Shown: in pieces, positions 34,554-47,021 of the stretch | Layout: every line of letters starts with the position of its first letter | How positions within the stretch are numbered: position 1 is the first letter of the stretch | Assembly: GCA_022497145.1 (NCBI GenBank) | Contig: MU385857.1 | Location: 1-64,000, forward strand | Source of the DNA: Rostrohypoxylon terebratum | Taxonomy: Eukaryota; Ascomycota; Sordariomycetes; Xylariales; Hypoxylaceae | Direction: 5' to 3' | Length of the DNA stretch: 64,000 nt | Translations under genes and position numbers: made by a program | Notes under the pieces: model-generated | What the model was told of the DNA's origin: nothing | The model's input: the letters and a program-made list of their open reading frames with translations, nothing else | Databases searched by the model: none

Positions 34554-36120
34554 GCCCTGGGTGGGATGAAAATTAACCTCAAAGATGACATGGCTGAATC
34601 AACGAATGTCATTGACGGTCGTAGGGTGGATCAAGAAGTATCTATACTTCTGTCAAGGGCCAACCCCTGGCCCGTACCAAATGGACCACTAGGATGGTAC
34701 GGCAGGCAAACGATGGCCAGGGCCAGTCAGACGCGGTCTCGCGTGGTGCCTGGTATTACGGAAGAGGATTCCCTGCAATGCTACTCGTCCTGCTCAAGCT
34801 CGTCCTAACTGTGAGAGTCTGCATGAGACTAAAGTCGGATGACGATTGACTATCGACTATGTACACTGCAGACAAAAAAACGAGAATAAGGTATTTGAGA
34901 CACGTTTTCAGTCTTCGAAGCTGAGCACGATCAAGTTTATGGCAAAAGAAAATCTTGATCTTTCGTCTGAACAATCTCGGGTAACATGGATTAGGTAGAG
35001 GAATGAGACGATAACATTACTACTACTACAGTACTACTAATGAGTGAGGCAAAGAAGAAAAATTGCCATCTAATACTGCGTACTATGTAAGACTTCAACC
35101 CCAACTTTGTGGGCTAACAAGGCTAGGTCCTTGTGGAGAAAGGGTCTTGTAGTGGGGCTAGACCATGATAGGCATAGATTCTGAGAGGTGGTTGAGAAAT
35201 AGTGGAGTAGTCATGTTTTTCGGAACAAATCACAATGGAGAAAATTTAATGCTTGTCAGAGTACTCTTACCCTCCACTGTCCAGCCCTCCAAAGTCCAAA
35301 CACGCTTAAAGTATCGCACAGCAGTTGCGGTGGCACGACAGGAGGCTCGATGCATGATTGTTGCAGCATGGGGATGGCTCTAGGCCGTTGCGACTAGTTA
35401 GTCACTATCAAAGCTACCAAGTCTAGGTAGGTACTTGTATTCTAGCCATTGGCCCGGGATTGGGGAACTACAACCCTCTAGGATCCCGCCAAAATTTTCC
35501 ATTAATGCAATTCAACATTTGGGAAAGTTCGATTCGATCCCCTTTACTTCGTACTTCCTGCCTGTACGACGGTTACTGAGGTACATCTGTACATGTACCT
35601 TACCTATACGCGTTTACTAGGTAGTAGTTACCTTGCCTGACCTACTAGTCTTTGTAATTTTGTACCTCGATGCTTGTTTTCATTAGGCTCAGGCAAAAAC
35701 AACTTTCGTCAAAGTGCAAAGTGATCGCCAGCCATACGTCGGGAACGCTTCATAACTTGCATATCCTACGCACCTACTAATCAATCCAACTGAAATTTTA
35801 CCGATCAATAATTCGTTCCCTATCTTTCACCCTGTCCCTCATTGTTTCCAGCATCCACCTCTCTTCCAGTCGTGCTTGGTATACGCTCCTTTGCTGTCCC
35901 TTCAAGTTCGCTGGTGACTTCCAAGGCTAACGACAGAAGGGATTTGTTCAGCACGACGAGACAACCCCCTCATATTGTCTCGCTACCAGGTCGACGTAAT
36001 ATCAAACAAATAGAGGTGCCATTTGGAGTTGTCGGCACTCCGCTCCTCTAGACTCTTACCTACCGTCCATAAACACACTCCAAAACCCTTTTCACCACCT
36101 ACCTCGACCCTACCGCCACC

Positions 36121-39100
36121 ATGCGTCCCGAAGTCGAGCAAGAGCTTGCTCACACGTTGCTCGTTGAGCTTCTCGCCTACCAATTTGCCTCTCCGGTGAG
36201 ATGGATCGAAACGCAAGATGTGTTTCTTGGTGAGAAGACGGCTGAGCGTATCGTCGAAGTCGGCCCAGCAGATACTTTAGGTGTGATGGCAAAGAGAACA
36301 ATTGCGTCAAAATACGAGGCTTTCGACGCCGCAAAATCCATCCAACGTCAGATTCTCTGTTACAACAAGGACGCAAAAGAGATTTACTACGACGTAGATC
36401 CAATCGAGGAGGAACCAGAACCCGCCGCGGCCCCCGCCGAGAGTTCGTCAAGTTCTTCACCAGCTCCCGCAACAGCAGCCCCTGTAGCAGCAGCCCCGGC
36501 TCCAAGCGCTGGTCCCGCTGCTGCTGTTGACGATGCACCGGTGTCTGCGCTCGAAATCGTTCGAGCATTAATCGCACAAAAGCTGAAGAAGCCATTCTTA
36601 GAAGTGCCTCTAAGCAAAGCGATCAAAGATTTAGTTGGAGGTTAGAAAATCTACTACGCAAACTATATGGTCAAGAGCTAATCAAGATTAGGTAAATCCA
36701 CACTTCAAAACGAAATCCTCGGAGACTTAGGCAAGGAATTTGGGTCAACTCCAGAAAAGCCAGAAGATACTCCCATCGACGAGCTATCCGGATTAATGCA
36801 AGCAACATTCAACGGGCAGCTCGGAAAGCAGTCACAGTCTCTGATTGCTCGCCTGATTTCGTCCAAGATGCCAGGTGGTTTCAACATGACATCGGCGCGC
36901 AAATATCTAGAAACGAGGTGGGGTCTCGGCCCTGGCAGGCAAGACGGTGTTCTTGTATTGGCCATCACTATGGAGCCGCCATCTCGTCTTGGTTCTGAGA
37001 ATGATGCGAAGGCATACCTCGACGATGTTACACAGAAATATGCTACCAATGCTGGTATCAGCTTGTCCACAGCCTCAGCTGCCGGTCCCGCCGCTGGTGG
37101 GTCGGGAGGCATGATGATGGACCCCGCTGCCATCGATGCCCTTACCAAGGATCAGCGCGCCTTGTTCAAGCAGCAGCTTGAGCTACTAGCAAGGTACCTG
37201 AAAATGGATCTTCGGGCAGGCGACAAAGCCGCACAGACTTCGCAAGAGTCTCAGCAAGTACTGCAGGCACAGTTAGATCTTTGGGCCGCTGAGCATGGCG
37301 ACTTCTACGCATCGGGCATTGAACCTGTGTTCAGTCCCTTGAAAGCGCGAACATATGATTCATCCTGGAACTGGGCGCGGCAGGATGCTCTGAGCATGTA
37401 TTATGATGTTATCTTCGGCCGCCTACAAGCTGTCGACAGAGAAATCGTAAGCCAGTGTATTCGCATTATGAGTAAATCAAACCCTCTGCTACTCGAATTT
37501 ATGCAGTATCATATCGACAACTGTCCAACGGACCGTGGAGAGACTTACAAACTTGCCAAGGAACTTGGACAACAACTAATTGAGAATTGCAAAGACGTCC
37601 TCGACGTCCCGCCAGCTTATAAGGATGTAGCTATCCCGACCGGCCCGCACACATCCATAGACGCTCGTGGGAACCTCAATTATGAAGAGATACCCAGGCA
37701 AAGCTGTCGTAAACTCGAGCATTATGTTCGACAGATGGCCGAAGGTGGAAAAATATCCGAGTACGGCAATCGGACCAAGGTGCAAAATGACCTTGGCCGT
37801 CTTGTGAAGCTCATTAAAGAGCAACACAAGATGTCTAAGACGGCGAAGCTGGAGTTCAAGAACCTTTATGGGAATGTTCTTCGTTCACTTGCTATGAATG
37901 AGAGCCAGATACTACCTAAAGATACTGGAAAGGGCAACGGCCCCCTTAAAAAGCCTACATTGAAATCCAATGGTCAAAATGGTAAGGGCAAGATGGAAAC
38001 TATTCCTTTCTTGCATCTTAAGCGTCACAACTTGCATGGTTGGGAATACAGCAAACGATTAACAGGCATTTACCTGGACTGCTTAGAAGAAGCTGCTAAG
38101 GCCGGAGTCACTTACCAAGATAAATATGTCCTTATGACCGGTGCTGGTGCTGGCTCGATTGGCGCTGAAGTTCTCCAGGGTTTGATCAGTGGAGGCGCCA
38201 GAGTCATTGTCACAACCAGTCGTTTTTCGCGACAGGTCACCGAATATTACCAGGCTATGTATGCTAGGTATGGTGCGCGCGGATCTCAGCTCGTCGTCGT
38301 TCCCTTCAACCAGGGCAGCAAACAAGATGTTGAGGCGCTTGTCAATTATATATATGACCCCAAGACTGGCTTAGGATGGGACCTCGATTATATTGTTCCA
38401 TTTGCAGCCATTTCCGAGAACGGCCGCCAGATCGACGGCATCGACTCGAAGTCTGAGCTTGCTCACCGTATCATGTTGACCAACTTGGTCCGCCTCCTAG
38501 GCTGCGTGAAGACACAGAAATCGGAACGCGGCTTTGAAACCCGACCTGCTCAAGTCGTACTTCCTTTATCTCCCAACCATGGTACATTCGGTAGCGATGG
38601 TCTTTACTCAGAATCGAAACTTGGCTTGGAGACCCTCTTCAACCGCTGGCATTCCGAGGACTGGGCCAACTACCTTACTATTTGCGGTGCCGTTATTGGT
38701 TGGACCCGTGGTACTGGTTTAATGTCCGGGAACAACATTGTTGCTGAAGGCGTTGAGCAATTCGGCGTCCGCACCTTCTCCCAACAGGAGATGGCCTTCA
38801 ATCTACTAGGCCTCATGTCGCCTGCTATCGTGGACCTCTGCCAAAATGAGCCTGTGTTTGCGGATCTCAACGGTGGTCTCCAATTCATTCCTAACTTGAA
38901 CGATACCATGACTCGCTTACGTAAGGATATCATGGAAACTAGTGAAGTCCGCCGAGCCGTGACTAAGGAGACAGCGATTGAAAACAAGGTTGTAAACGGT
39001 GAGAACTCGGAGGCTTTGTACAAGAAGAAGGTCATCGAGCCACGTGCCAACATCAAATTCGACTTCCCACCACTCCCTAACTGGGAAAAGGAAATAGAGC

Positions 39101-41820
39101 CTCTCAACGAGAACTTGAAGGGTATGGTAGACTTGGAGAAAATTGTTGTTGTCACCGGTTTTGCTGAAATTGGACCATGGGGTAATTCTCGAACTCGATG
39201 GGAAATGGAGGCATACGGCGAATTTTCGCTTGAGGGTTGCGTCGAGATGGCGTGGATCATGGGCCTCATCAAGAACTTCAACGGATCTATTAAAGGACAA
39301 CCCTACTCCGGTTGGGTCGACGCCAAAACCAATGACCCGGTTGAGGATAAGGAAATCAAGCCGAAGTACGAAAAGTATATTCTCGAGCATTCTGGTATTC
39401 GTCTAATCGAGCCGGAGCTGTTTGATGGGTATGATCCCAACAAGAAGATGATGTTACACGAGATCCAACTAGAAGAAGATCTGGAGCCTTTTGAGGGATC
39501 CAAGGAAACAGCTGAGGAATTCAAGAGACAACATGGCGACAAGTGCGAAATTTTCGAGATTACAGAGTCTGGCGAGTACACCATCCGCCTGAGAAAAGGC
39601 GCAACTCTTTGGATTCCAAAAGCTCTTAAGTTCGACCGTCTCGTTGCCGGCCAGATACCTACAGGTTGGGACGCGAAGAAATATGGTGTTCCCGATGACA
39701 TCATTTCTCAAGTCGATCGCGTCACTTTGTACGTCCTGGTTTCCGTCGCCGAAGCCCTCCTGTCCTCCGGTGTCACCGACCCGTACGAGTTCTATAAGTA
39801 CGTACATGTGTCAGAAGTTGGCAATTGTATTGGTTCTGGCCAAGGTGGTATGAATGCTCTAAACGGGATGTATACCAAGCGAAAAATGGACCACGATATC
39901 CAGAAGGATATTTTGCAGGAGTCTTTCATCAATACAATGGCTGCCTGGGTCAACATGCTCTTGTTGTCTTCATCCGGTCCCATCAAGACTCCTGTTGGAG
40001 CTTGCGCCACGGCTGTGGAATCCGTTGACAATGGATACGAAGCCATCATGGAGGGCAAGGCTCGCATTTGCTTAGTTGGTGGTTTTGATGACTTCGGCGA
40101 GGAAGGTTCATACGAATTCGCCAATATGAAAGCAACAAGCAACAGTCTAGACGAATTTGCCCATGGCCGTACACCTCAGGAAATGTCGCGTCCGACTACC
40201 ACAACAAGAAGTGGATTCATGGAGTCTCAGGGCTGTGGTATCCAGGTTATTATGACGGCGAAACTAGCACTCGATATGGGTGTGCCAATTTATGGTGTCC
40301 TCACCCTTACTACCACTGCCAGCGACAAGATTGGTCGTTCCGTACCAGCGCCTGGACAAGGTCTGCTAACTACAGCTCGGGAGGCCCCCAGCAAATTCCC
40401 ATCTCCTCTGCTAGATATCAAGTACCGCCGACGACAAATCGAGCTTCGCAAGAAGCAGATTCGTCACTGGAAGGAGTCTGAACTGGAATACCTCTACGAA
40501 GAAGCAGCTGCCATGCAAGCCCAAGGCCACAAATTCGACGAGAAAGAATACACTCAAGCCCGAGCCGTCCATATCGAAAAGGAAGCTGCTCGTCAAGAGA
40601 AAGAAGCGCTACGCAGTCTCGGAAACAATTTCTGGAAGCAAGACAACACAATCGCACCTCTCCGAGGTTCCCTTGCTACCTGGGGTCTTACGATTGACGA
40701 TTTGGATGTTGCATCTTTCCATGGTACGTCAACCAAGGCCAACGACAAGAATGAGTCATCAGTCATCTGCCAACAATTGCGTCACCTCGGCCGCAAAAAG
40801 GGAAATGCCGTTTTGGGTGTCTTCCAGAAGTACCTTACCGGCCATCCGAAGGGTGCTGCGGGTGCTTGGATGTTCAATGGCTGCTTGCAAGTTTTGAACA
40901 GTGGTCTCGTTCCTGGCAACCGCAACGCCGACAACGTCGACAAAGACATGGAGAAATTCGACCTGATTGTATACCCTAGTCGAAGTATCCAAACCGACGG
41001 TGTAAAGGCCTTTTCACTCACTTCTTTCGGTTTCGGCCAGAAGGGTGCCCAAGCGGTCGGTGTCCACCCAAGGTACTTGTTTGCCACACTTGATGAGGAG
41101 ACGTATGCAGAGTATTCCGCCAAGGTCACGGCCCGTCAAAAGAAAGCATACCGATACATGCACAACGGTATTGTTAATAACGCAATCTTCCAAGCTAAGA
41201 GTCATTCGCCATACACTGAGGACCAGCTCACTGCCGTCCTTCTCAACCCAGACGCCAGGGTAACAGAGAACGTCAAGACGGCTGAGCTCATCTATTCTGC
41301 CGATTTCGCCCAACAGGCAGCTCGTCCCCATACCATAAAGGCGAAGAACACCAAAGATGTGGTTGAGAGCCTGGCCCGAAGCCTCCAGACGGGGAAGAAC
41401 AACAAGGTCGGCGTTGATGTAGAAGACATCGCAGCTATCAACATCGAAAACCCCACATTCATTGAGCGCAACTTCACAGACAAGGAAATCGCGTACTGCA
41501 AGAAAATGCCGAGCCCACAAAGCTCCTTCGCCGGAAGGTGGAGTGCGAAGGAGGCTGTCTTCAAGAGTCTTGGCGTCCAAAGCAGAGGTGCCGGCGCACC
41601 CTTAAAAGACATCGAGATTCTTCCCAGTGAGAGTGGCGCTCCCGTTGTCTCCGTAAGTAAACCATTGCCAATTCAAAAGCACACATTCGCTAACCAACAA
41701 CAGCTTCATGGTGATGCTCAAGAAGCTGCTAAGAAGGCAGGTGTGAAGGAGATCAGCGTCTCTATTTCGCACTCCGAGACGCAATCCATTGCTATTGCCG
41801 TTGCAACCTTTTCAACCTAG
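36121..41820 (+). CDS. FAS2: Fatty acid synthase subunit alpha
   Basis: Three exons, 36121-36640, 36692-41652 and 41704-41820, give 1865 residues. Order of parts: an N-terminal segment completing the MPT fold, a Pro/Ala linker, the acyl carrier domain (SALEIVRALIAQ...KDLVGGKST, phosphopantetheine Ser176), ketoreductase (YVLMTGAGAGSIGAEVL, SESKLGLETLF), ketosynthase (TPVGACATAVES with Cys1278, HGTSTKANDKNE, YLTGHPKGAAG), and a C-terminal phosphopantetheinyl transferase (VGVDVEDI, GRWSAKEAVFKSL). Intron 1 (51 nt, donor gttaga) lies two codons before Ser176. Intron 2 (51 nt) is in frame without stops. It partners FAS1 in the cytosolic barrel, and it carries its own transferase to prime the carrier. 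Confidence 0.97.
41653..41703 (+). other. 51 nt in-frame intron in FAS2
   Basis: Begins gtaagt, has cgctaac near its 3' end and ends caacag. Removal joins SGAPVVS to LHGDAQEAAKKAG inside the phosphopantetheinyl transferase domain. Retention adds 17 residues in the middle of that domain. Confidence 0.85.
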
Positions 41821-42433
41821 ACGGGGGTATCGGTTTGTTTTATGTACAATTGTGGCGCGATATGATGTTTTTGGGTTATTAGCTTCACTGTATATCCCTC
41901 TGTAGACGAGTGGAGATTGTAAAAGAGCTATTGCATGTACTAAAGACGCGATCGATGAGGAGGGTACAAATGAAAGATGACGGATGACCAACGAATATCA
42001 GCTCGGGTAATATCTACCCGAGAAGGAAATATAATAATTGTTTATCAAGACACGACTGACTTCAGGCGGAGGACATCCAAGTGGTTTGTTCAGTACCTAC
42101 TTGAATTGGACGACGTACAATATGTTATGCGCTCTTGGGACTACTATGTGACTTTCCTACCTAGCCTTCATGAACAAGGCAAACTGAATAAAGCCTATCG
42201 GAGATGGATAGCGTTCCATAGAAGAAACCTCTAAATTCGGAAGACCAGGTGAGGTAATCATGAATGATTATCTAAGCAGTTTTCTGTTACACCGCTTGAC
42301 AATTATAGTATATATAATGTGACTAAATGTTGACAATATATTCAGATTCCATACCTACTAGACAATACATGGCCCATCGGTATCTCGCGCACACAGCAAT
42401 GAAACTTCCCATCCCCTTCTTTCCTAACTCTCT
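41821..42433. other. Intergenic between convergent FAS2 and CYB2-like genes
   Basis: Contains one 85-codon + strand ORF (listed separately). Otherwise 3' flanking sequence. Confidence 0.5.
41977..42234 (+). CDS. Small ORF, unrecognised (doubtful)
   Basis: 85 codons from an ATG to a stop, with a fairly balanced composition (TDDQRISARVISTREG..., aromatic-rich middle). I recognise no domain. It starts only 157 bp after the FAS2 stop and could lie within that gene's 3' UTR. Length alone does not exclude chance. Confidence 0.15.
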   Translation: MTDDQRISARVISTREGNIIIVYQDTTDFRRRTSKWFVQYLLELDDVQYVMRSWDYYVTFLPSLHEQGKLNKAYRRWIAFHRRNL

Positions 42434-44101
42434 TCATAGCTTCGCTTTAGGAGCCTTGAATGCGGGCGTAGCAAGGGGATCGTAGACCTTGTAACCCAGA
42501 TTATCCCTTGGCACGCCGGTGACATGTGCGCCGAGGTTCCGGATGTCGACGAGGGAGGGGTTGAGCTGGTCGACGCTGGTGGCGCCGATCAGGCGCATGT
42601 TCATCTCCATCTCGTCGCGCAGGAGCTGCATGGCGCGATCGACGCCTTCGAGGCCGTAGGCAGACATGGCGTATAGGAAGGGACGGCCGATGCCGACGCC
42701 CTTGGCGCCTAGACATAGCGCCTTGATGATGTCGGTAGCGCGACGCACGCCGCCATCCACGAAAATTTCGATCTTGTTCTCGAGACCTAGCTCGCGTAAC
42801 ACGGGCATGGTCTCGGCGAGTACCTCAACTCCGGACCGCGAAAAATCCAGCTGTCGCCCGCCGTGGTTGGAGAGCACGACGCCCTGAACGCCATGCTCGA
42901 TCGCCTTTATCACGTCCTCGACGCACTGCACACCCTTCAGGATGATCGGCATCTTGGTGATCGATTGGAACCACGGGATGTCTTTCCAAGACAACGCCGG
43001 ATCGATAAAAGAAGAGATGGCGCGTGCGGCGCCCTGCGAATTGTCCGTCTGTTGGCCCGATTGGACGTTAGAGCCCTGGTCCGTGAACTTGGATCGCATG
43101 TCCTTCTCCCTTCGCCCTAATTGAGGGGCATCAACTGTTATAAAGAGACCCTTGCACCCTCGCTTCTCGGCATGTCTGACGATGCGCTCGGTAATTGCTC
43201 GGTCCGAGTTCACGTAGAGCTGTAGCCATTGCACTTGATCGCCTTCTGCCGCATCCATGATCTCGTCGAATGAGCATGACGCTAATGTGGGAATCATCTG
43301 GATAACGTTGTGCTTTTTGGCGGCTTTGGTTAACACAACTTCGCCCTCGGGATGTCCCAATTTTCCTAGCGCCGTCGCGGTAACGTAGAAGGGCATGTCA
43401 ACTTTAGTTCCAAGCATGGTAGTTGAAAAGTCGACATTCTTGACGTCGACCAAGATCCTAGGCCTAAACCATATTCTGTGAAAAGCTTCGTGATTCTCCC
43501 GCAACGTCTTTAAAATTTGGTCAGTATGAACCCTTGAATTCCTTGAATCCCGACATGGATAAAACATACTATCTCGTCATCGGCGGCACTCGAGTAATAA
43601 GCCCAAGCACCTCTCTTCATGGTACTCTTAGCGACCGACTCGAAGTCCATCAAGTTGTAGCACTGTGATAATAAAGGCTTATTCGAGATGCGCTGTTGTC
43701 GGTCTGCTTCTTCCGGGTCCTCTTGTTCCTCCACCTTAGCAACGGTGCTCAAGTCGACAGGTCCCAAATGCTTTGATTTATCTAGATACTTGTCTAGAGT
43801 ATCGGGAGGATGTATAGGCTCGAATTCTTCGGTTGCATCTTTCCCCGCATATTTCAAGATGATGCGCATCCCACCCGGGTGTTCTATACGCAGGTTAAGC
43901 TCTGAGACCTAGATGTGAGGGTTCATAAGTTACCAACCAGGTAGGAATTCCGTGACATCGTATGCTTTCCCCTGAGCAATTGAGTTAGCAGGGATGTGGT
44001 AATTGGGTGACGTCTTTTTAAATCAGGTGGCTTACATGAATTACCACCCAACAAGACTCCTTATTGTCATGTTTGGCAACCTCTACACCGGAAAGCGCCA
44101 T
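42434..44101 (-). CDS. CYB2: Flavocytochrome b2-type L-lactate dehydrogenase
   Basis: Four exons, 44101-44036, 43971-43938, 43883-43570 and 43507-42434, give 495 residues. Exons 1-3 rebuild an N-terminal cytochrome b5 domain (SCWVVIHGKAYDVTEFLPEHPGG, then AGKDATEEFEPIH) with both heme-ligand histidines. The 34 nt exon 2 ends at CCTG with donor gttggt, and the acceptor cgtatag restores LPEHPGG. Exon 4 is the FMN alpha-hydroxyacid dehydrogenase barrel with YVTATALGKLGHPEGE, VVLSNHGGRQLDFS (catalytic His) and IFVDGGVRRATD. It oxidises lactate (or a related 2-hydroxyacid) to the oxoacid. Oddly, it has no mitochondrial presequence before the b5 domain and ends in PKAKL, whose AKL fits a type 1 peroxisomal signal. 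Yeast Cyb2 instead is an intermembrane-space protein. Confidence 0.92.
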
Positions 44102-44791
44102 CACGCTGCAATCTCTCTCCCTCTGTTTTCCCTTTCTCTCTCTCTAGATACTGATAACGTATCCGAATAGGAACGATAATAGCTTGGATACTCGGACGTC
44201 GATAAAAACTTGGTGCAAGTAGGTATAGATCTACGTCTATCTGCCTAGACAACGCGACGATAATTGAAATGTTTATGTATGTTTACGTACGAAGTTGAAT
44301 TGGCCACTGAGGCTCTCCTAGGATTAAATAATGCCGACATTCGGTTTCTCGTGGTTGGAAGTGGGCGACTAAGGCGACTAAAGCAACTAAGTTTAGTGCT
44401 GTAACGAGGAGCTAGCAACTAGGTAGCTATAATGTTGGAGAAAAGACTGGGGATAGTGGATCGAACTCGGCCGTCGGGAGAAAATATAGCGGGGAAGCTG
44501 GAGCTGCTTTTGGAAATGTCCTCACCGTCATTCGCTGCTTAGTGGATCCTGTTAACCGAATTCTTTGTACAGCATACAGCCGTAACAGGTAACAGGTCGT
44601 ACAGTGTGTTCAAGGCTATTCGCCGTTCCGCTTTATCCCCACGTCCACTGTAAACCTTCCCCAAAGTTTCAAACAACTCACACTAAATTGGTTAAGGTTA
44701 GCCCTGGAGGTCTCCATATTATACTGTGCGAGATTTCTCCGCAACTCCAATTCGAAACTCTTCCCAATTTCCTCTCTTCCATATCAGCAGA
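44102..44791. other. Intergenic 0.7 kb
   Basis: Promoter side of the CYB2-like gene and 3' side of the DUF6536 gene. A 22-mer-scale pyrimidine tract (ctctctccctctgttttccc...) lies just upstream of the CYB2 start. No gene is seen. Confidence 0.5.
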
Positions 44792-47021
44792 TCAGCTGCT
44801 CTCTGCATCTGAATTGACGATTACGATTACTTCTCCGACGTCTGGCGGTCGAACCGGTAGCAAACTGAACGAGCATTTAACCGTGCCGCCAGCGTTCTTA
44901 TTCGTTACTCCCCATCTCACTTCGCCCTCGTGCGAATTCTCAGTTCCTTCAGGGGGATGACAAGTTGCACTAATGGCAAGAGAGCTGCCACTCGTATCCG
45001 GGAATCTCCAATCCATCGGTATCAAGCCTATCACGATTCCCGACACAACTAGCGCTGTCAACAAGATAGCCAAGGCAAAGCAGGACACAGGCGAGTAGCC
45101 GATCATAGGAATGAGTTTTTTGCCAATGTCATTCGGGTCGTCGAAGGACTGAGGATAGATCGCATAAACCCTTCGCAGGAACAGAGTTTGGGAAAGAAAT
45201 GTATGCAATAGGATAAATATCGCCATCATGAGTAAACTATACCGAAGAGGAATTTGGAGGAAATGGGCACGACGTTGCTTGGTGCCTTGAGACGGCTGGC
45301 TAACGCGAAGACCCTGACGACGAGTCGAAAAACGTCGGAACTCGAGAGCCACGAAGAAGTTAGTGACATAATTATTGAAAACCAGGTAAAAAGTGCTCAA
45401 AGCAAGCTGCGGTAGATTGGCTAATGTTGCGCCACTAGTATACGTGAAGGACGGGTTCTCGGCATCACGATAGCTCAGAAGATCAGTTCTTAGCTTATTA
45501 GTCCACATTGTCGGCATCTCACCAAGACCAAATCGAAGCATTGTGGCGAAATTAAAGTCGACCTTGGAATTCACATAAGCTGCTCTGGTCTCGCTGAAGG
45601 TGAAACTGAAAAACCACCATGATAATGACAAGCCCGCGAGCCCACTGCAAATCCAGAACTTAGTCTACCAGGTTAGGGTGGAGGAAGTCGTTCGAAAGAG
45701 TTGCTTACAATATTGTCGATTCCCAAAAATCATACTTCATTTCAGTCATTACTCTGTTTCGACGGCCACTGTGCAACAGCGAATACTTGGGTGACGCCAC
45801 GTCTGGTTCTTGCAGAAACGATGCTACCGCGTCTCCAACGGTGAGGAGAGATTGACTCCGGCCAAGAGAAACCGCAATAAAGATGCAGATGAGCTTGCAT
45901 GAGATGCAAATTAGTACGATTATCGCTATAGATAAGCTGGCATTGAGCTCGCAGAGTTCGGGGAGCTTGCGACCAAGACATCGTGTGATTAGGTGAGGGC
46001 CGATCGTCCACGTATCGTTCTGGAGAATTGTCGACGTATCGCACGTCGTGCTAGATCCACACATCCAACTCCAAGGTTCGAAAAGAGTGGCGGGAACATA
46101 AGAAGTTGAGAGAATGACAGGTTCCTTTAATGTGTTCATATTGTCCAATGGGTCTGTTTCTCGCAGCTCGTGGACCAGGATAACGTCGCCCCACGTTTCG
46201 CTAGACCCAGAACCGAATGTCTCGATGCAATCACTCAATGTGAGCTCGACTAATGGCGGCTGCTGGTGGAAAACATATGGCGCTAATAGCCTCGGCTCAT
46301 CGTAACCTAAGCCTGATATCTGGTCACTTTGCCGTATACCTGAGGTCGCAAAGACCGATTGTTCATGTTGGAAAGAATCCAGCTGGGGTTCCGAGAGCAG
46401 TAAGGCATAGCTTGGCCACTCTGCATTAGCCGATGAGTACACGATGATGGAGTTGAACACTAAGTGAATTGGAAGGGAGCTCGCCCAGAGGAAGGCGAAA
46501 ACCATCCACCTTCTCCTCCCCAACAGCGCCAGATTCCTAATGGCCAATGAGCCTATTTTCAACACCCCTTGAGCGCTGTGCGCCTTGTCGACATCTTCTC
46601 TTGTAGGAGCTGCAAGACGTTGCATAACGTATGAGGAGACACCATATAGGGCTGAGGCAAGGATGTTGATCAGAAGGTGTATCCAGAAGTTAGTGTCACG
46701 AATGGTAGCACAGCTACCCGTCTGAAGAGTGTACACAAGACCTGGTGAGGCCTGGTGACTGACGCCGACCCATACGGTGAAGACAAAGCATAGAATCCAG
46801 ATAGTGGATACTATAGCAAAGCAATACTTGTAACCCTGCTGTAAAGATGGATGTAGGCGGGACCAAAGGCCAACCTTTGACGATAAAGGCTCGTCCTGGA
46901 CCTCCTGATGGTGGCGGCCCTGGAGTTTGCGGTATTTTGGGTTAGGGTATTTCATAACACGCCAGGCATTCTCTCCCAGGCATACTATCGTCGACATCTT
47001 CCAAAGGTTGAAATACAGCAT
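44792..47021 (-). CDS. DUF6536-family multipass membrane protein
   Basis: Two exons, 47021-45709 and 45644-44792, give 721 residues from the ATG of MLYFNLWK. An ATG 24 nt downstream (MSTIV) is also possible, and an extra upstream exon is not excluded because tttttgcag precedes the frame. Features: a first helix at YCFAIVSTIWILCFVFTVWVG, then the family hallmark SSYVMQRLAAPTREDVDKAH, RNLALLGRRRWMVFAFLWASSLPIHL, an extracytoplasmic region with a few Cys and N-glycosylation sites, and further helices (LSIAIIVLICISCKLICIFIA; SLLMMAIFILLHTFL; FALAILLTALVVSGIVIG). It ends with the ATCHPPEGTE...VRWGV block that recurs in these proteins. The function of the family is unknown. It is divergent from the protease-like gene across 366 bp. 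Confidence 0.8.

Larger units (their letters stand above)
32724..36120. other. Divergent FAS1/FAS2 intergenic region, 3.4 kb
   Basis: No supported gene, although several 60-107-codon ORFs exist. It contains two tandem repeats (33047-33098 and 34510-34553), CCTAGGT-type motif copies near 33260, 33545 and 35425, and one CCGAGG core (34247-34252). The last is only a hexamer match to the FarA/FarB fatty-acid regulator core and is weak. It must hold both FAS promoters. Confidence 0.6.

Noticed and set aside
42863..43120. ORFs antisense to the CYB2-like gene
   Set aside because: Antisense shadows in a GC-rich exon; no family match.
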